Position numbers and translations under genes: made by a program. The notes under the pieces were generated by a model. That model was given only the letters and a program-made list of their open reading frames with translations, did not search any database and was not told where the DNA came from. Positions 12,055 through 22,971 of a stretch of 64,000 bases of DNA are shown piece by piece. The first letter of the stretch is position 1. The number at the start of each line of letters is the position of its first letter. This DNA is from Calliopum simillimum (Eukaryota; Arthropoda; Insecta; Diptera; Lauxaniidae), in the NCBI GenBank assembly GCA_951812925.1, contig OX638369.1, positions 57,488,228-57,552,227 on the forward strand, given 5' to 3'.

Positions 12055-12745
12055 TAGATTAGGTATATAAATTAAAAAACACTCTTTACGCTTGTGCGTC
12101 ATTATTTTAGCTTTATTTTGATACCAAAAACTTAAGGATCGGACCATGAATAACCAACTTATTTCCTTTTGAACAGAAAATGTGCATACAGGAAGTCATA
12201 CAAGTATGTACTCTTATTTCCAAGTACATACATAGTTATGATATAAAAATTCAAAAGCTTTTGTATGAATTTCTGTATGTACATTTTTTGTTCATAAGGA
12301 AATAAGTTGGTTATTTATGGTCCGATTCTTAAGTTTTTGGTATCAAAATAAAGTTAAAATAATTTTTAATTTTGTATTGATTTAGGCAAGATTTATGTAA
12401 TTAAAGATGATTGGTTTTTGGTTTTTTCAGTACATTTTCTCAATTAAACGGCCATACAAAAAATCTGCCGGACCGATTTCAAAATTTTCCAGATTTTAAA
12501 TTATTGCTATTTTTTAAATCGTTTGACATTTTTTTTTTTTTTTAATTCTGACAGATAAAAATTTTTTAATTTATTTTCGCGCGGATGTAAGTCGTGATTT
12601 TGGATTTGTCAATTTATCTAAAAATCGAGACGTGATGGAAAAATTTTGTAAATGCAGTTCTATTATGTCAATAGCATGGAATAATAATTTCATGGTCTGA
12701 GCTCAGATAATTTTTTGCCGTTGAACAGTGCAATCATACAAGCCC
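12055..12745. mobile_element. Family A palindrome, partial copy
   Basis: The text follows positions about 1500-2190 of the family A element closely (inverted core with GTATGTACATTTTTTGTTC, then GGCAAGATTTATGTAATTA and CGCGCGGATGTAAGTCGTGA), then stops abruptly after GCCGTTGAACAGTG. It is truncated on both sides. Confidence 0.75.
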
Positions 12746-12889
12746 TCTCTACTTTGTGATTTTTTGGAAGCAAACTTTTTCTGCACCGCTCTAGTTCTGC
12801 TTACATTTATTTTCTTTAGTAAATAATTGTGTAGTTATATTATTAATTTGCTTACTTATTTCATCTATCATATCATATCCAAACAGCCA

Positions 12890-13500
12890 TTCCATGCCTA
12901 GCGTAACAAGATCTGACACCCCCTTTCGATTTCGCTGAAATTTGGTACATGGTTTCGTTTCATGCCTAAACTTTGGGCACGGCGAATTCCATTTTAAAAA
13001 TCTTTCGAGGAATTTAAAATGATGTGAATTACAAAAAAACTAACATAATACGAAATCTTGCATGTACTGAAATGTTCAAAAAATCATTACTCGTATACCA
13101 TAAAAGATACCATATTCGTTTTAAATTCATTTGAAATTTTCTATTCTAGAAAAATATTTTGGAAGGTCGAAAATAGGTGCTATTGCGTTTTTTGTTGTTT
13201 AATACTAAAATAGTAGTAAATTTAGTACTTTTTACCATATGCATATACTTGTTGCGCATAGCATGATTCAATACCTTTCCAAAACAGGTCTTAACATGAA
13301 AATGAGTTGAGAAATGGCCAAGTTATTGACAATTATTTGAGGAGTGTTTGTCATATTTTGCACGCCTCCTGCCATTTCCCAAAGTTTAGGCATGAAACGA
13401 AACCATGTACTAAATTCCAGCGAAATCGGAAGGGGTGTGGCAGATCTTGTTACGCTAGGCATGGAATGGCTGCAAAACAAAAGAAATTTGAATTTTTTCA
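12890..13500. mobile_element. Small palindromic element, family D
   Basis: About 85 bp around 12895-12978 (containing TTTCGCTGAAATTTGGTACA) recur inverted around 13380-13474, with about 400 bp between them. The 13281-13474 half matches, inverted, a stretch at about 63410-63655, and 12991-13100 matches 63811-63915 in direct orientation, so this is a dispersed family. The three overlapping open frames here are by-products. Confidence 0.65.
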
Positions 13501-13922
13501 ATTTGAATAATTTTTTTTTTTTTAATTTGACATGAAAATACAAAAAAAACTCGCTCAGTTGATTTTTTTCTCTCTATTTTTGCAAAGAGTTACCATATTG
13601 GATTGTTTTCTGCTCAACATAGTCGCATCTACGTAGAAGCATGCTCTAAGCTGACTATGGTAGTTGCAGAATTAAAGTATGTATACTCTATCTTTTTGGT
13701 ATTTTGCTAACAGAAGCCGGCTTTTATGAGGGACTATGATAATGCGCCAATAATTTTTGTAAGAATAAAATCTTTATTTTTCAAGCAAAAAGTTTTTGGC
13801 AAAAACATGTTTTTTTTTTGGGTCTTCAAGAAAATCAAAAGCGCACCATTGGGTTTTCTCGGAACGAACAAAAAAAAAAACTTCTAATCTAACTTCAGAA
13901 ACACCACGGGATGAATCTCTTA
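13501..13922. other. Unassigned DNA
   Basis: Nothing recognised between the family D and family C palindromes. Confidence 0.35.
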
Positions 13923-15978
13923 CACGGTGGTTTTTAAAAAATTTTAACTTTTTGAAATACCACCCGCGATTTTTTTCAGGGATAATGTTGGGGGACCCTT
14001 CTAGTATCTAAATCCGCAATCCGCGAAATCGGACGTCCAGCCGTTTTTTTTTTTCGACCTTTTAGTTTTTTTAACGATTTTTGAGTATATCTCGGTGTGT
14101 AAATACATGTTATGTACACATATATATGTATATACGTACATATATATAATTGTATATGTATATATGTGTAATATATATATATGGATATATATATACATAC
14201 ATACATACATATAAAAGGTATCATTTCCGCACCATTTATTTTTTAATAAATCGGTTTTTTCGTATTTAAGAAAAACACAAACAAAAACCGAAAACGAAAG
14301 TAATCACTTCAAATGTGATTTTTGATGCTTAATCCGATTCCGGTATTAGAATTGCTCTATTACGTCTGGACTTTGAGATATCCTTACATATATGTTTAAA
14401 GGACACCATTTTTTTTCCTATTTTTGAAGTTATATAACTAGATAAGGTAATATTATGCAGTAAAATCTGGTATGACAGTTAATAGCCCTAGTTTTTTCCT
14501 TAAAAACTCAATCAAACCGATAACGATATCTTTTTTTTTGTCGGAGATATCTTTGCCTAAAAAGTTAAAAAAGTGCAAAAACACGATTTTTGGCTATATT
14601 GGATGTTATATGCAGGACACACAAAATTTTTTTGGGAATTTCTATTACCAGAAACATTTGTTACTTTCTTTTGGCTTTAAATTGAGCTATCAAATGTTCA
14701 TCTGCAATATTTTTCTGCGAAGTTATGTTAACTTTAAAATCACACCATGAAACTTAAAGCGAAAAATCTCGGTTTTCGGCTATATTTGAGGTTGTATACA
14801 GTACGGACGAAATTCGTCTGCTCTTTTTTACTAACCGAAGCATTTAAAACCATTCTTTATCTTCAAAATAAGCTATCAAGAGGTCTCTTGTGATTGTTTT
14901 CCACAAAGTTATGACCATTTAAAAATTACATTATGGAGTGCAAACTCACAGTGTACGAGTATTCCTTATATTGCTGCAACATGTCGTCTTAAAATAGTCA
15001 TAACTTTTTACAAAACAATTACAAGAGACCACTTAATAGCTCATTTTGAAGATAAAGAATGGTTTTAAATGCTTCGGTTAGTAAAAAAGAGCAGACGAAT
15101 TTCGTCCGTACTGTATACAACCTCAAATATAGCCGAAAACCGAGATTTTTCGCTTTAAGTTTCATGGTGTGATTTTAAAGTTAACATAACTTTGCAGATG
15201 AACATTTGATAGCTCAATTTAAAGCCAAAAGAAAGTACCAAATGTTTCTGGTAATAGAAATTCCCAAAAAAATTTTGTGTGTCCTGCATATAACATCCAA
15301 TATAGCCAAAAATCGTGTTTTTGCACTTTTTTAACTTTTTAGGCAAAGATATCTCCGACAAAAAAAAAGATATCGTTATCGGTTTGATTGAGTTTTTAAG
15401 GAAAAAACTAGGGCTATTAACTGTCATACCAGATTTTACTGCATAATATTACCTTATCTAGTTATATAACTTCAAAAATAGGAAAAAAAATGGTGTCCTT
15501 TAAACATATATGTAAGGATATCTCAAAGTCCAGACGTAATAGAGCAATTCTAATACCGGAATCGGATTAAGCATCAAAAATCACATTTGAAGTGATTACT
15601 TTCGTTTCCGGTTTTTGTTTGTGTTTTTCTTAAATACGAAAAAACCGATTTTTTAAAAAATAAATTTTGCGGAAATGATACCTTTTATATATATGTATGT
15701 ATGTATGTATATATATATCCATATATATATATTACACATATATACATATACAATTATATATATGTACGTATATACATATATATGTGTACATAACATGTAT
15801 ATACACACCGAGATATAATAAAAAATCGTTAAAAAAACTAAAAGGTCGAAAAAAAAACGGCTGGACGTCCGATTTCGCGGATTGCGGATTTAGATACTAG
15901 AAGGGTCCCCCAACATTATCCCTGAAAAAAATCCCGGGTGGTATTTCAAAAAGTTAAAATTTTTTAAAAACCACCGTG
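13923..15978. mobile_element. Palindromic (fold-back) element, family C, full copy
   Basis: Two arms of about 1 kb, nearly identical in inverted order, meet near 14950. The ends are CACGGTGGTTTTTAAAAAA and its complement, flanked by a 4-bp direct repeat CTTA (13919-13922 and 15979-15982). Each arm carries a TATA/TACATA microsatellite (about 14095-14215 and 15690-15800). The paired open frames (92 and 90 codons) are the same arm read on both strands. CACGGTG ends recall Transib elements, but those duplicate 5 bp; the flank here supports only 4. A second copy is at 61134-62767. Confidence 0.85.
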
Positions 15979-15982
15979 CTTA

Positions 15983-17882
15983 TATACAAATGAAAAACAG
16001 TATTAGAATTCTTCTATAGGATATTTCCTGAACCAAACCAAATTGTGAATCAACATTATTCTGCTAGCAGGACATATAAAAAATTTTTTTTTAATGTTAT
16101 TATATTATTTTTATATTTTTACTTAAATGTTATTTAGTTAGTGTTTCCATCTCTACTTTATTATCTATTCGTTTATGTTCATCAGCATGAGCAGAATACT
16201 CAATAGTCTTGTTTGACCGACAGTAAATTCTGTTCTCGTTATCTGTTGATAAGTTTTTTTTTCTTTGAACATACGAATACGTATGAGTATACGAGTTAAT
16301 ACACGAGTACGTTATATCTAAGTTGTTAACATTCACGAGCTATTTGACGAATTTATTGTTTGGCTTTTAACAGCAGTATGTTAGCCAGTTAAAGGTATGT
16401 GACAGAATTGACGTGGCCCAATTTCTATGGACACAACTGTTATTACATTTTAATAATCTTATTAACAGTAAACAATAGACACGGTGCACAGTCTCGCGAG
16501 TGCGGCCAAAAGGGTCAAAGTTGAAGTCAAAATATAAACTCATCATGGATGACATATTGTTAAGTATACTTTAACTACTAGAAATTTAAAAAAAAAATTA
16601 ATATATCTTAAAAGCATAGTTGTACGAGCCACGTAAACTTAGAGTTTTGGAAAAGTAGAATAAATGCCACAAAAAAAAAAAAAATTCGTTCCATGATTCT
16701 TAAATCTAAAGCAGGCCTATTTTACTAAATACCTTAGTTAAAACTAACTTTTTAGGAATAAATGATATTTTTCCTATGTAGTAGAGCAATTTTTGAGCAG
16801 ATTTTTGTATTAACATTTTGTTTAAAGTTACTTTATTGGACATATGTTTTTTTGCTTATTTGTGAATTCTAAAGAAAACTTTGGGAGACCATAAAAAAAG
16901 AATGACGCAAAAGACCCTATTGCCTTAATTAGAAACAAAAGAGGTAAGTGCAGTGTACAAGCATATGAAAAAAAAAGTGCCCCAATGTGCCCCACTTTTT
17001 TTTTCGTTAATTTTCTAAAGTGACCTCGATTAAAATTCAATAAAAAATTAATATTCTTAGGGGAGTAAAATTAAATATCTTAAAGAGAAAAATTGCTGCG
17101 GGCTTGAAACTTGACACAAATGTTTATTGGACCATAGCCACCTTACAAAAAAAGTTCCCAGCTCAACAGGGCGTCTAACCCCCCTTTTGGGGGTTTAAAG
17201 ATCAAAAAAGTCATTTTTTGACAAATAACTTAAAAACCGTTAGTCGGAAAAAAAAAATTTAAACAAAAATTAAAGTTGATGCAACTTTGCAAATTTTGGT
17301 GTTTAAAACATCTTTCTAGCATTAAAATTGATCAAGATAAGTAATTTTTAAGAGTCCTTTTTTTCGTTTTTTAAAACGAGCGAGTACCAAAATTGCAAAT
17401 ATATCATATTAACTTTGAACTCTAACGTCCATTACTTTTTTGTTTCTTAACCGATCAGAATAGATCAAAAAGTATTTTAAAGCTTACAGTATCATATTTT
17501 TAATTGTTTAGCTTTTAAACCCAATATTTTAAGTAAAAGTCTTTTTTTTTACTTTCTAAAATAAGTGAATTTCCAAAATTGAAATATTTCACTTTAATTT
17601 TAAGTTATATCTGCTATAACTTTTTTGCTTCTTATCCGATCGTAAAAAACCAAAAAGCATTTAAAAGTTTAATATTTAGCCTTTTTAATGGTATAAAAAA
17701 CCTTTAAAAAAATCACCCGATACTAATACTTTTGTACTGGGAGTCAGTTTAAAAAGGGGCGGACCACGCTCATTTTCTAATATTTTCATAATCTTAACAA
17801 AAAGCATCACTGTGCAAAATTTTATCAAAATCGGATAACGTTTACTAGTTTTGGCCGCTCTATATATGGGCTCGCGACACTG
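15983..17882. other. Unassigned DNA, possibly unique sequence then diverged repeat
   Basis: About 16000-17040 has no repeat match elsewhere in the window and no convincing exon. From 17041 the text (CCCCCTTTTGGGGG, 'AAATCGGATAACGTTTAC'-like phrases) resembles transposon internal sequence. No gene is supported. Confidence 0.35.
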
Positions 17883-19406
17883 TGCGGTGATACGGAAGAA
17901 AATTATTTACGTATAAAAGTGTCGCTAAAATCGGTTGACATGAAAAAACTTGTTTTTTTTTTTGCTGATTCAGAATCTGTTTTTAGCGAAATCCTATCAG
18001 ATCCCTTTCAAAAGTTATACTAAAAATACCTTTTAATAAGTATTTTTGGAATTCTTCAATTAAAAATATTTTGTTACATTTGCATAAGGTTACGAAGCTT
18101 CTGGGAGGTGATAGGGGAGGCCTAGGTTTACAAAAAATTGCACTCGGAGGGGGGTCTAAAATGTACCCCTAAGGAGTTATAGGGTTAAAACTGATTTTCT
18201 GCCTCTTTTAAGAAAAAACAATTTTCTTGGATCACCCTAACGTTTTAGGGAAAACATTTCTGTGGCAAAGTTTTAGCTAATTGTAAAAGCTTTCAGATAG
18301 TGTATATGGTTTGTAGGGTTTTAAAGGATTTAGCAAAGTTCTGGACCTTTAAAATTTATATTTTAATTTTTTTTCACCATTTTTTGACTTTGATGGCCAT
18401 TTTAGTATGAAAAAGGTCCTATTAATATAGCTTTTTGTAATTCTTTTTGAAATCTTCGTTAAATATCCTTTAATCCGATAGTACATTTGTCATACCTATT
18501 TTTTGATTGAGGTTAGACAACAATACTTTTCTATGTAACACACGGGTTCTATGTAACACCTTACTCGCTTGCGTTGCGCTGCATATGATGTAGTGATGAG
18601 CAAACCAAGACCAAGACCAATACACAATGTGCAAGGACAAGACCAAGACCAAGACTGAGACCATAGCAGTCTTGGTCTTGGTCTTGGTATTGGTCTTGGT
18701 TTGCTCATCACTACATCATATGCAGCGCAACGCATGCGAGTAACCCGTGTGTTACATAGAACCCGTGTGTTACATAGAAAAGTATTGTTGTCTAACCTCA
18801 ATCAAAAAATTGTACTATCGGATTAAAGGATATTTAACGAAGATTTCAAAAAGAATTACAAAAAGCTATATTAATAGTACCTTTTTCATACTAAAATGGC
18901 TATCAAAGTCAAAAAATGGTGAAAAAAAATTAAAACATCAATTTTAAAGGTCCAGAACTTTGCTAAATCCTTTTAAACCCTATAAACCATATATCTAAAA
19001 GCTTATAAAATTAGCTAAAACTTTGCCATAGAAATGTTTTCCCTAAAACGTTAGGGTGATCCAAGAAAATTGTTTTTTCTGAAAAGAGGCAGAAAATCTG
19101 TTTTAACCCTATAACTCCTTAGGGGTACATTTTAGACCCCCCTCCGCGTGCAATTTTTTGTAAACCTAGGCTTCCCCTATTACCTCCCAGAAGCTTCGTA
19201 ACCTTATGCAAATGTAACAAAATATTTTTAATTGAAGAATTCCAAAAATACTTATTAAAAGGTATTTTTAGTATAACTTTTGAAAGGGATCTGATAAGAT
19301 TTCGCTAAAAACAGATTCTGAATCAGCAAAAAAAAACAAGTTTTTTCATATCAACCGATTTTAGCGACACTTTTATACGTTAATAATTTTCTACCATATC
19401 ACCGTG
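17883..19406. mobile_element. Palindromic (fold-back) element, family E
   Basis: Inverted arms of about 750 bp meet near 18663. The right end is CACCGTG, the left end has the matching but mutated TGCGGTGATACGG. At the centre lie short direct repeats of CCAAGA / TCTTGG that form the hairpin tip. Only arm-derived open frames are present. No clean target duplication could be found. Confidence 0.75.
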
Positions 19407-19411
19407 TAGAC

Positions 19412-19500
19412 CAGAGTTTTTCAAACGTTTTGAATACGCGACCCTCTTACTAGCAAACTATTTGTTGGCGACTGTAATAAATCTGTGTCAGTGTTTTTAA
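19412..19500 (+). mobile_element. hAT-type element, 5' end remnant
   Basis: CAGAGTTTTTCAAACGTTTT followed by a CGCGACCC phrase is a typical hAT terminal inverted repeat with its subterminal text. No matching 3' end or transposase was seen to the right, so it is a remnant. It abuts the end of family E. Confidence 0.5.
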
Positions 19501-20109
19501 ATGACTTATTTAACCGTCATACTGTTTTTTGGGAAAATTTTTGGTCAAAAGCATGTTTTGAACTAAATCTCTGCAGTGTTTTTAACAACACATTCTTGTC
19601 AATTATTTATTTGTTTTTATTTAGCGATGTTTTGATAATTAATATCGTTGCTTCATTAGGAAAGTACCTACAAAAAGTAACGAATCGCTATTCCTGGCAA
19701 CAATATTACATTAACTCTTACAATTTCCGAGCTTTCATATCAAATGTTTACGAAGAATTGCACAAAATGGAGAAAAAAAAAAAATTGATATAAAAATAGC
19801 ACATGAGCGGATCGACGTACTTGAGACAAGAAAATAAATATGGCTGAGACAGTTAGTAGGAAAGAATTATTTTTTACTCCACATATTGTTGGGATGGAAA
19901 TTTAACCTATCTTATATTCAGAGTTCCTTTTTGGACATCGAAATAAAACTATATTAGTCGCCAATGTTTCACAAAATATCGCTTATCTCATGAGCTCATA
20001 AGCACATTCCACCAAGATTCAAAAATACACAGTAATCAGTTGAAGAATACAGTCATAATAGAATAGAATGATTACAAACTCTGAATAAATTTGTAACAAC
20101 ACATTTGTA
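19501..20109. other. Unassigned DNA
   Basis: A 102-codon open frame (plus, 19485-19793) is AT-rich, has no recognisable domain and follows the hAT end; it is not called as a gene. Confidence 0.35.
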
Positions 20110-21288
20110 GGGGAGAGTGGGAATAGGAGGCTCATGGGGATACACAAACCACTAGGGATATCTGTTAACTGTCTAGGAATTTTCGTGCAATTATCATGTG
20201 TGTTGTTAACTCTGTCGGTAACCTAACCTCACACACATTTGTGGTGACGTCAAACGTTTGTTGTCGCGTGTATCAATAAACAAAGTTTTTACCCGCTTCA
20301 ATCGTGTCATTAAGTTATTCCGAAAAAAGTTTCTTGTGTTCCACTTTTGGCACTGAAGTCGATACAATTTCTTGCTATCGTAAGTACATGCAAATTCTGT
20401 CATTTTCGCAAATGATTCTGGTACATTGAAATATCTCATGTCGCCTTGAAATTATTTCCAATTTGCTGAAAGCTTGTGGGACATGAACCATTTTTTGTAA
20501 GGGAACATGAACCACTTTTAAATTTCAATCCGCATACATTCCCAGCATTCTTGGAAGTGAATTTACCAACTGAAACATGGGCACAGAGGAGGTCGTAAAT
20601 AAGGATCTTGTAAAAATCTCAATCATAGAAAATAAAATTACTCTTCAGAACACTACCGCTGAAAACAACGACTCAATTCAGTCTGAGATATCTCCTCATA
20701 TCGACCTTGAAACTTTTCCATTGATATACAGAATGCATGGGTTTCTGCCAGGTAGATCACCAAAAGTCTTACGTGGATTCCCGAAGTCTAAACCACGGAA
20801 GTCTACAACACAGGGAAGAAAACCAGGAAGGAGTGTCATTGCTATAGACTCACCTCAAAGAAAATTTATCAAGGAAAATCATGATAAGAAAAACTTGTCA
20901 AAAACTTACAGAAAAGAAGGAAAACAAACGAAAACTTCGAATAAAAAAAAGATTCGTCACGTCAGATTTTTTGCTTCATAAATGTAATTTTTTATTTTAC
21001 AAGAAATAGCTTGCATGAAGAAATAAATAATCATCTTTTGATATATTCGTACAATCTATTATATTGACTTGGACGGTACCCCATGGGGATACTTGGACCA
21101 TTTGACATGAAAGCTTAAACTGTGAATAGTTTTATGAAAAAGTAACATTTTATTCTTGAATAATACTGGTATATTTAGAGTGATGTTTATTCTTTGATAT
21201 TACTCATAAGAATATATTCTATCACGAATTAGTAAAAAAAAAAATAACCATAAATAAAAGAAGTGAGCCATCTTTCCCCACTCTCCCC
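20110..21288 (+). mobile_element. pogo-type non-autonomous element
   Basis: The ends are GGGGAGAGTGGG and CCCACTCTCCCC, flanked by TA (20108-20109 and 21289-21290). Inside is a short open frame that resembles only the C-terminal tail of a pogo-type transposase (20577-20981), so most of the transposase has been deleted. TA target, short GC-rich TIR and that tail agree on the pogo branch of Tc1/mariner. Confidence 0.75.
20577..20981 (+). CDS. C-terminal tail of a pogo-type transposase (134 aa)
   Basis: Residues about 60-105 hold a pattern (P-K-V-L-R-G-F-P-K-S-K-P-R-K, then R-G-R-K-like, then S-P-Q-R-K) that matches the basic tail following the DDE domain in pogo/CENP-B-related transposases, where Pro-Lys and Arg-Lys runs precede a 'T/D-S/T-P-x-K' box. 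The frame begins with ATG and ends before a basic stretch and stop. The DNA-binding and catalytic domains are missing, so it cannot transpose anything. It may be expressed from the element or be a passive remnant; an intact frame in a deleted element is slightly unexpected. Confidence 0.5.
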   Translation: MGTEEVVNKDLVKISIIENKITLQNTTAENNDSIQSEISPHIDLETFPLIYRMHGFLPGRSPKVLRGFPKSKPRKSTTQGRKPGRSVIAIDSPQRKFIKENHDKKNLSKTYRKEGKQTKTSNKKKIRHVRFFAS

Positions 21289-21678
21289 TACATACCTTCA
21301 GCCCCCTATTTCGGTTATCTATTAGCGATAAAATCGATTGTTTCTATAAGCCCTATCTTCAAAACTACTGCATCAATTTGTCCAGCAAATTTTTTTCGCA
21401 TTTTGATGGCAAATGACAACTTTCAAGACCCCAAGTATTTTGATTTTCCAAAATTTTGCATCCGCGGCCCGCCGTAACGCCCATCTTTCGAATTTTCCTT
21501 AGATTTAATTAACTAAGCATAAATCTTCTACTGTGCTTTCACGGTATTTCCAATTCTTGCGTTTTCCTCACCACTGACCATTTCCAGAATACTTTTGGTC
21601 TATACCTAGTGGTTGCCACTTAAAGGCTTGGCGAAAAATTTAAGAGTGTGGCTTGCGGAGATTATATCGTCACTCTTA

Positions 21679-21911
21679 GGCCAGATTCACGAATGTGAAA
21701 ATTATTGAATTTGAGAAATTGCTATTTGAAATTTTTTTAAATATTAAAATTATATGTAAATTTTGCTTTTTCGTGTTATAAACTTTGCATTTACTACTAA
21801 ACCACCTCAGATATAGCTTTCATACTTCTGTCATAACTTTATTGAACTATTTTGTACAAGGAAACCGCTTCAGTGCAAAACCGAAAAATTTGCACTTTCG
21901 TGAATCTGGCC
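21679..21911. mobile_element. 233-bp MITE with TA flanks
   Basis: The ends GGCCAGATTCACGAA and TTCGTGAATCTGGCC are perfect inverted repeats, with TA on each side (21677-21678 and 21912-21913). No coding content. Confidence 0.8.
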
Positions 21912-21959
21912 TAAGATTGACGATACGCTATCAATATGCATTTACGTAGCAGGATCTCG

Positions 21960-22760
21960 TTTACAATGGGGAACTGGTTGTATTTAAGGTGTAATTCGGA
22001 GTTTGAAGTAGTACGAGACCAGCAGACTTTCAGTGTGTGCGTTAAGCTCGGTGGCAAGCCACGTTTCGTAACCATACCACATAACCGATATCACATTTGA
22101 TTCAAAAATCCGAACTTTTATTTTGATGGCAATAATGGAATATGCCAAAATTTTAATTTGAGGAGCTGAACCTTCATGCTGTAAGTGTTGGATGCGTTGA
22201 TTTTTCGGCTGATTTTTTTTTTTTTTTTTGTGATTCCAATGCAAGGTCCTCTAGTTTGTTTTGTACATCTGAGTGACTAGATGATAACAGGCCGATGTTA
22301 TCACAGAGTTGGTTTTAGTAAACAAACAGCCCTGCCAGACACCTGTATAATTGGCAAGAGCCCATAAAAACAAACCGTTGTATAACTTACTGCACTTAGA
22401 GCCTTCATACTGTGATCGTACTAAATTTATAGACTAAGCGGAATCGCCTTTCGCTTACTCAGTTGAAGAGGTCTTTTTATGGCACTGACAGCAAAGTTTT
22501 TCCTCGATAGTTGTAACACTCACTAAGATCACAATTTTTTGGCAACTTGACTAGCATAGCATGATGCCCATGATGATGAAGTATTTTTGCTGAGATGATG
22601 TAGCATATTTTGAAAGTTCATCTGTAGGTTGATCGATGCAGGCGGCTATATTGTTTGTCATGGCTTTTATCGCTTTAACTATATCATCGAACTTAGGTGT
22701 TTGTGACTTGTTTTGACTGCTGCGAATCTCCAGAGCAGAAGCAGTTGGTTATTCATATGG
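21960..22760 (-). pseudogene. Decayed non-LTR retrotransposon reverse transcriptase
   Basis: On the minus strand, in order from 22745 downward and through several stops and frameshifts, one can read I-K-A-M-T-N-N-I-A-A-C-I-D (the 'K..GKA.GID' entry to the RT domain), a K-L-P-K-N-C-D-L-S phrase followed by Y-R-G-K-T-L-L-S (matching 'LPKKGD...NWRGI.LLS'), and near 22060 R-I-F-E-S-N-V-I-S-V-M-W-Y-G-Y-E-T-W, the 'YG.ETW' motif after the RT core. This is an RTE/R1-type LINE remnant. No intact frame remains. Confidence 0.7.
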
Positions 22761-22971
22761 AAATGGGATTCAGTATTTCACAAAAATGCTTTTTCAACGC
22801 TTTAGTTGATTTTCAATGGTTTTAAAAGGTTTAGTTTCAAACATAACTTTAATACCAGAATAAGAAAATGACAAAAGACATTTTTTTAGATAATCATAAT
22901 TTATTAGATAAAGTCAAATCAAAACATCAGAATTTAAACTTTTTAAAAATGTAACTTATAAAAATTAAAAA

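Noticed and set aside
13976..15900. Tyr/Ile-rich frames of 67-82 codons
   Set aside because: They are translations of TATA/TACATA microsatellite and mirrored arm sequence in family C.
19485..19793. 102-codon plus-strand frame
   Set aside because: No domain or coding signal; ends in a poly-Lys run from poly-A; likely chance after the hAT end.
20206..20439. Minus-strand 77-codon frame starting M-R-Y-F-N-V-P-E-S
   Set aside because: The start faintly resembles a helix-turn-helix segment of pogo transposases, but it is antisense to the transposase tail in the same element and the rest matches nothing.
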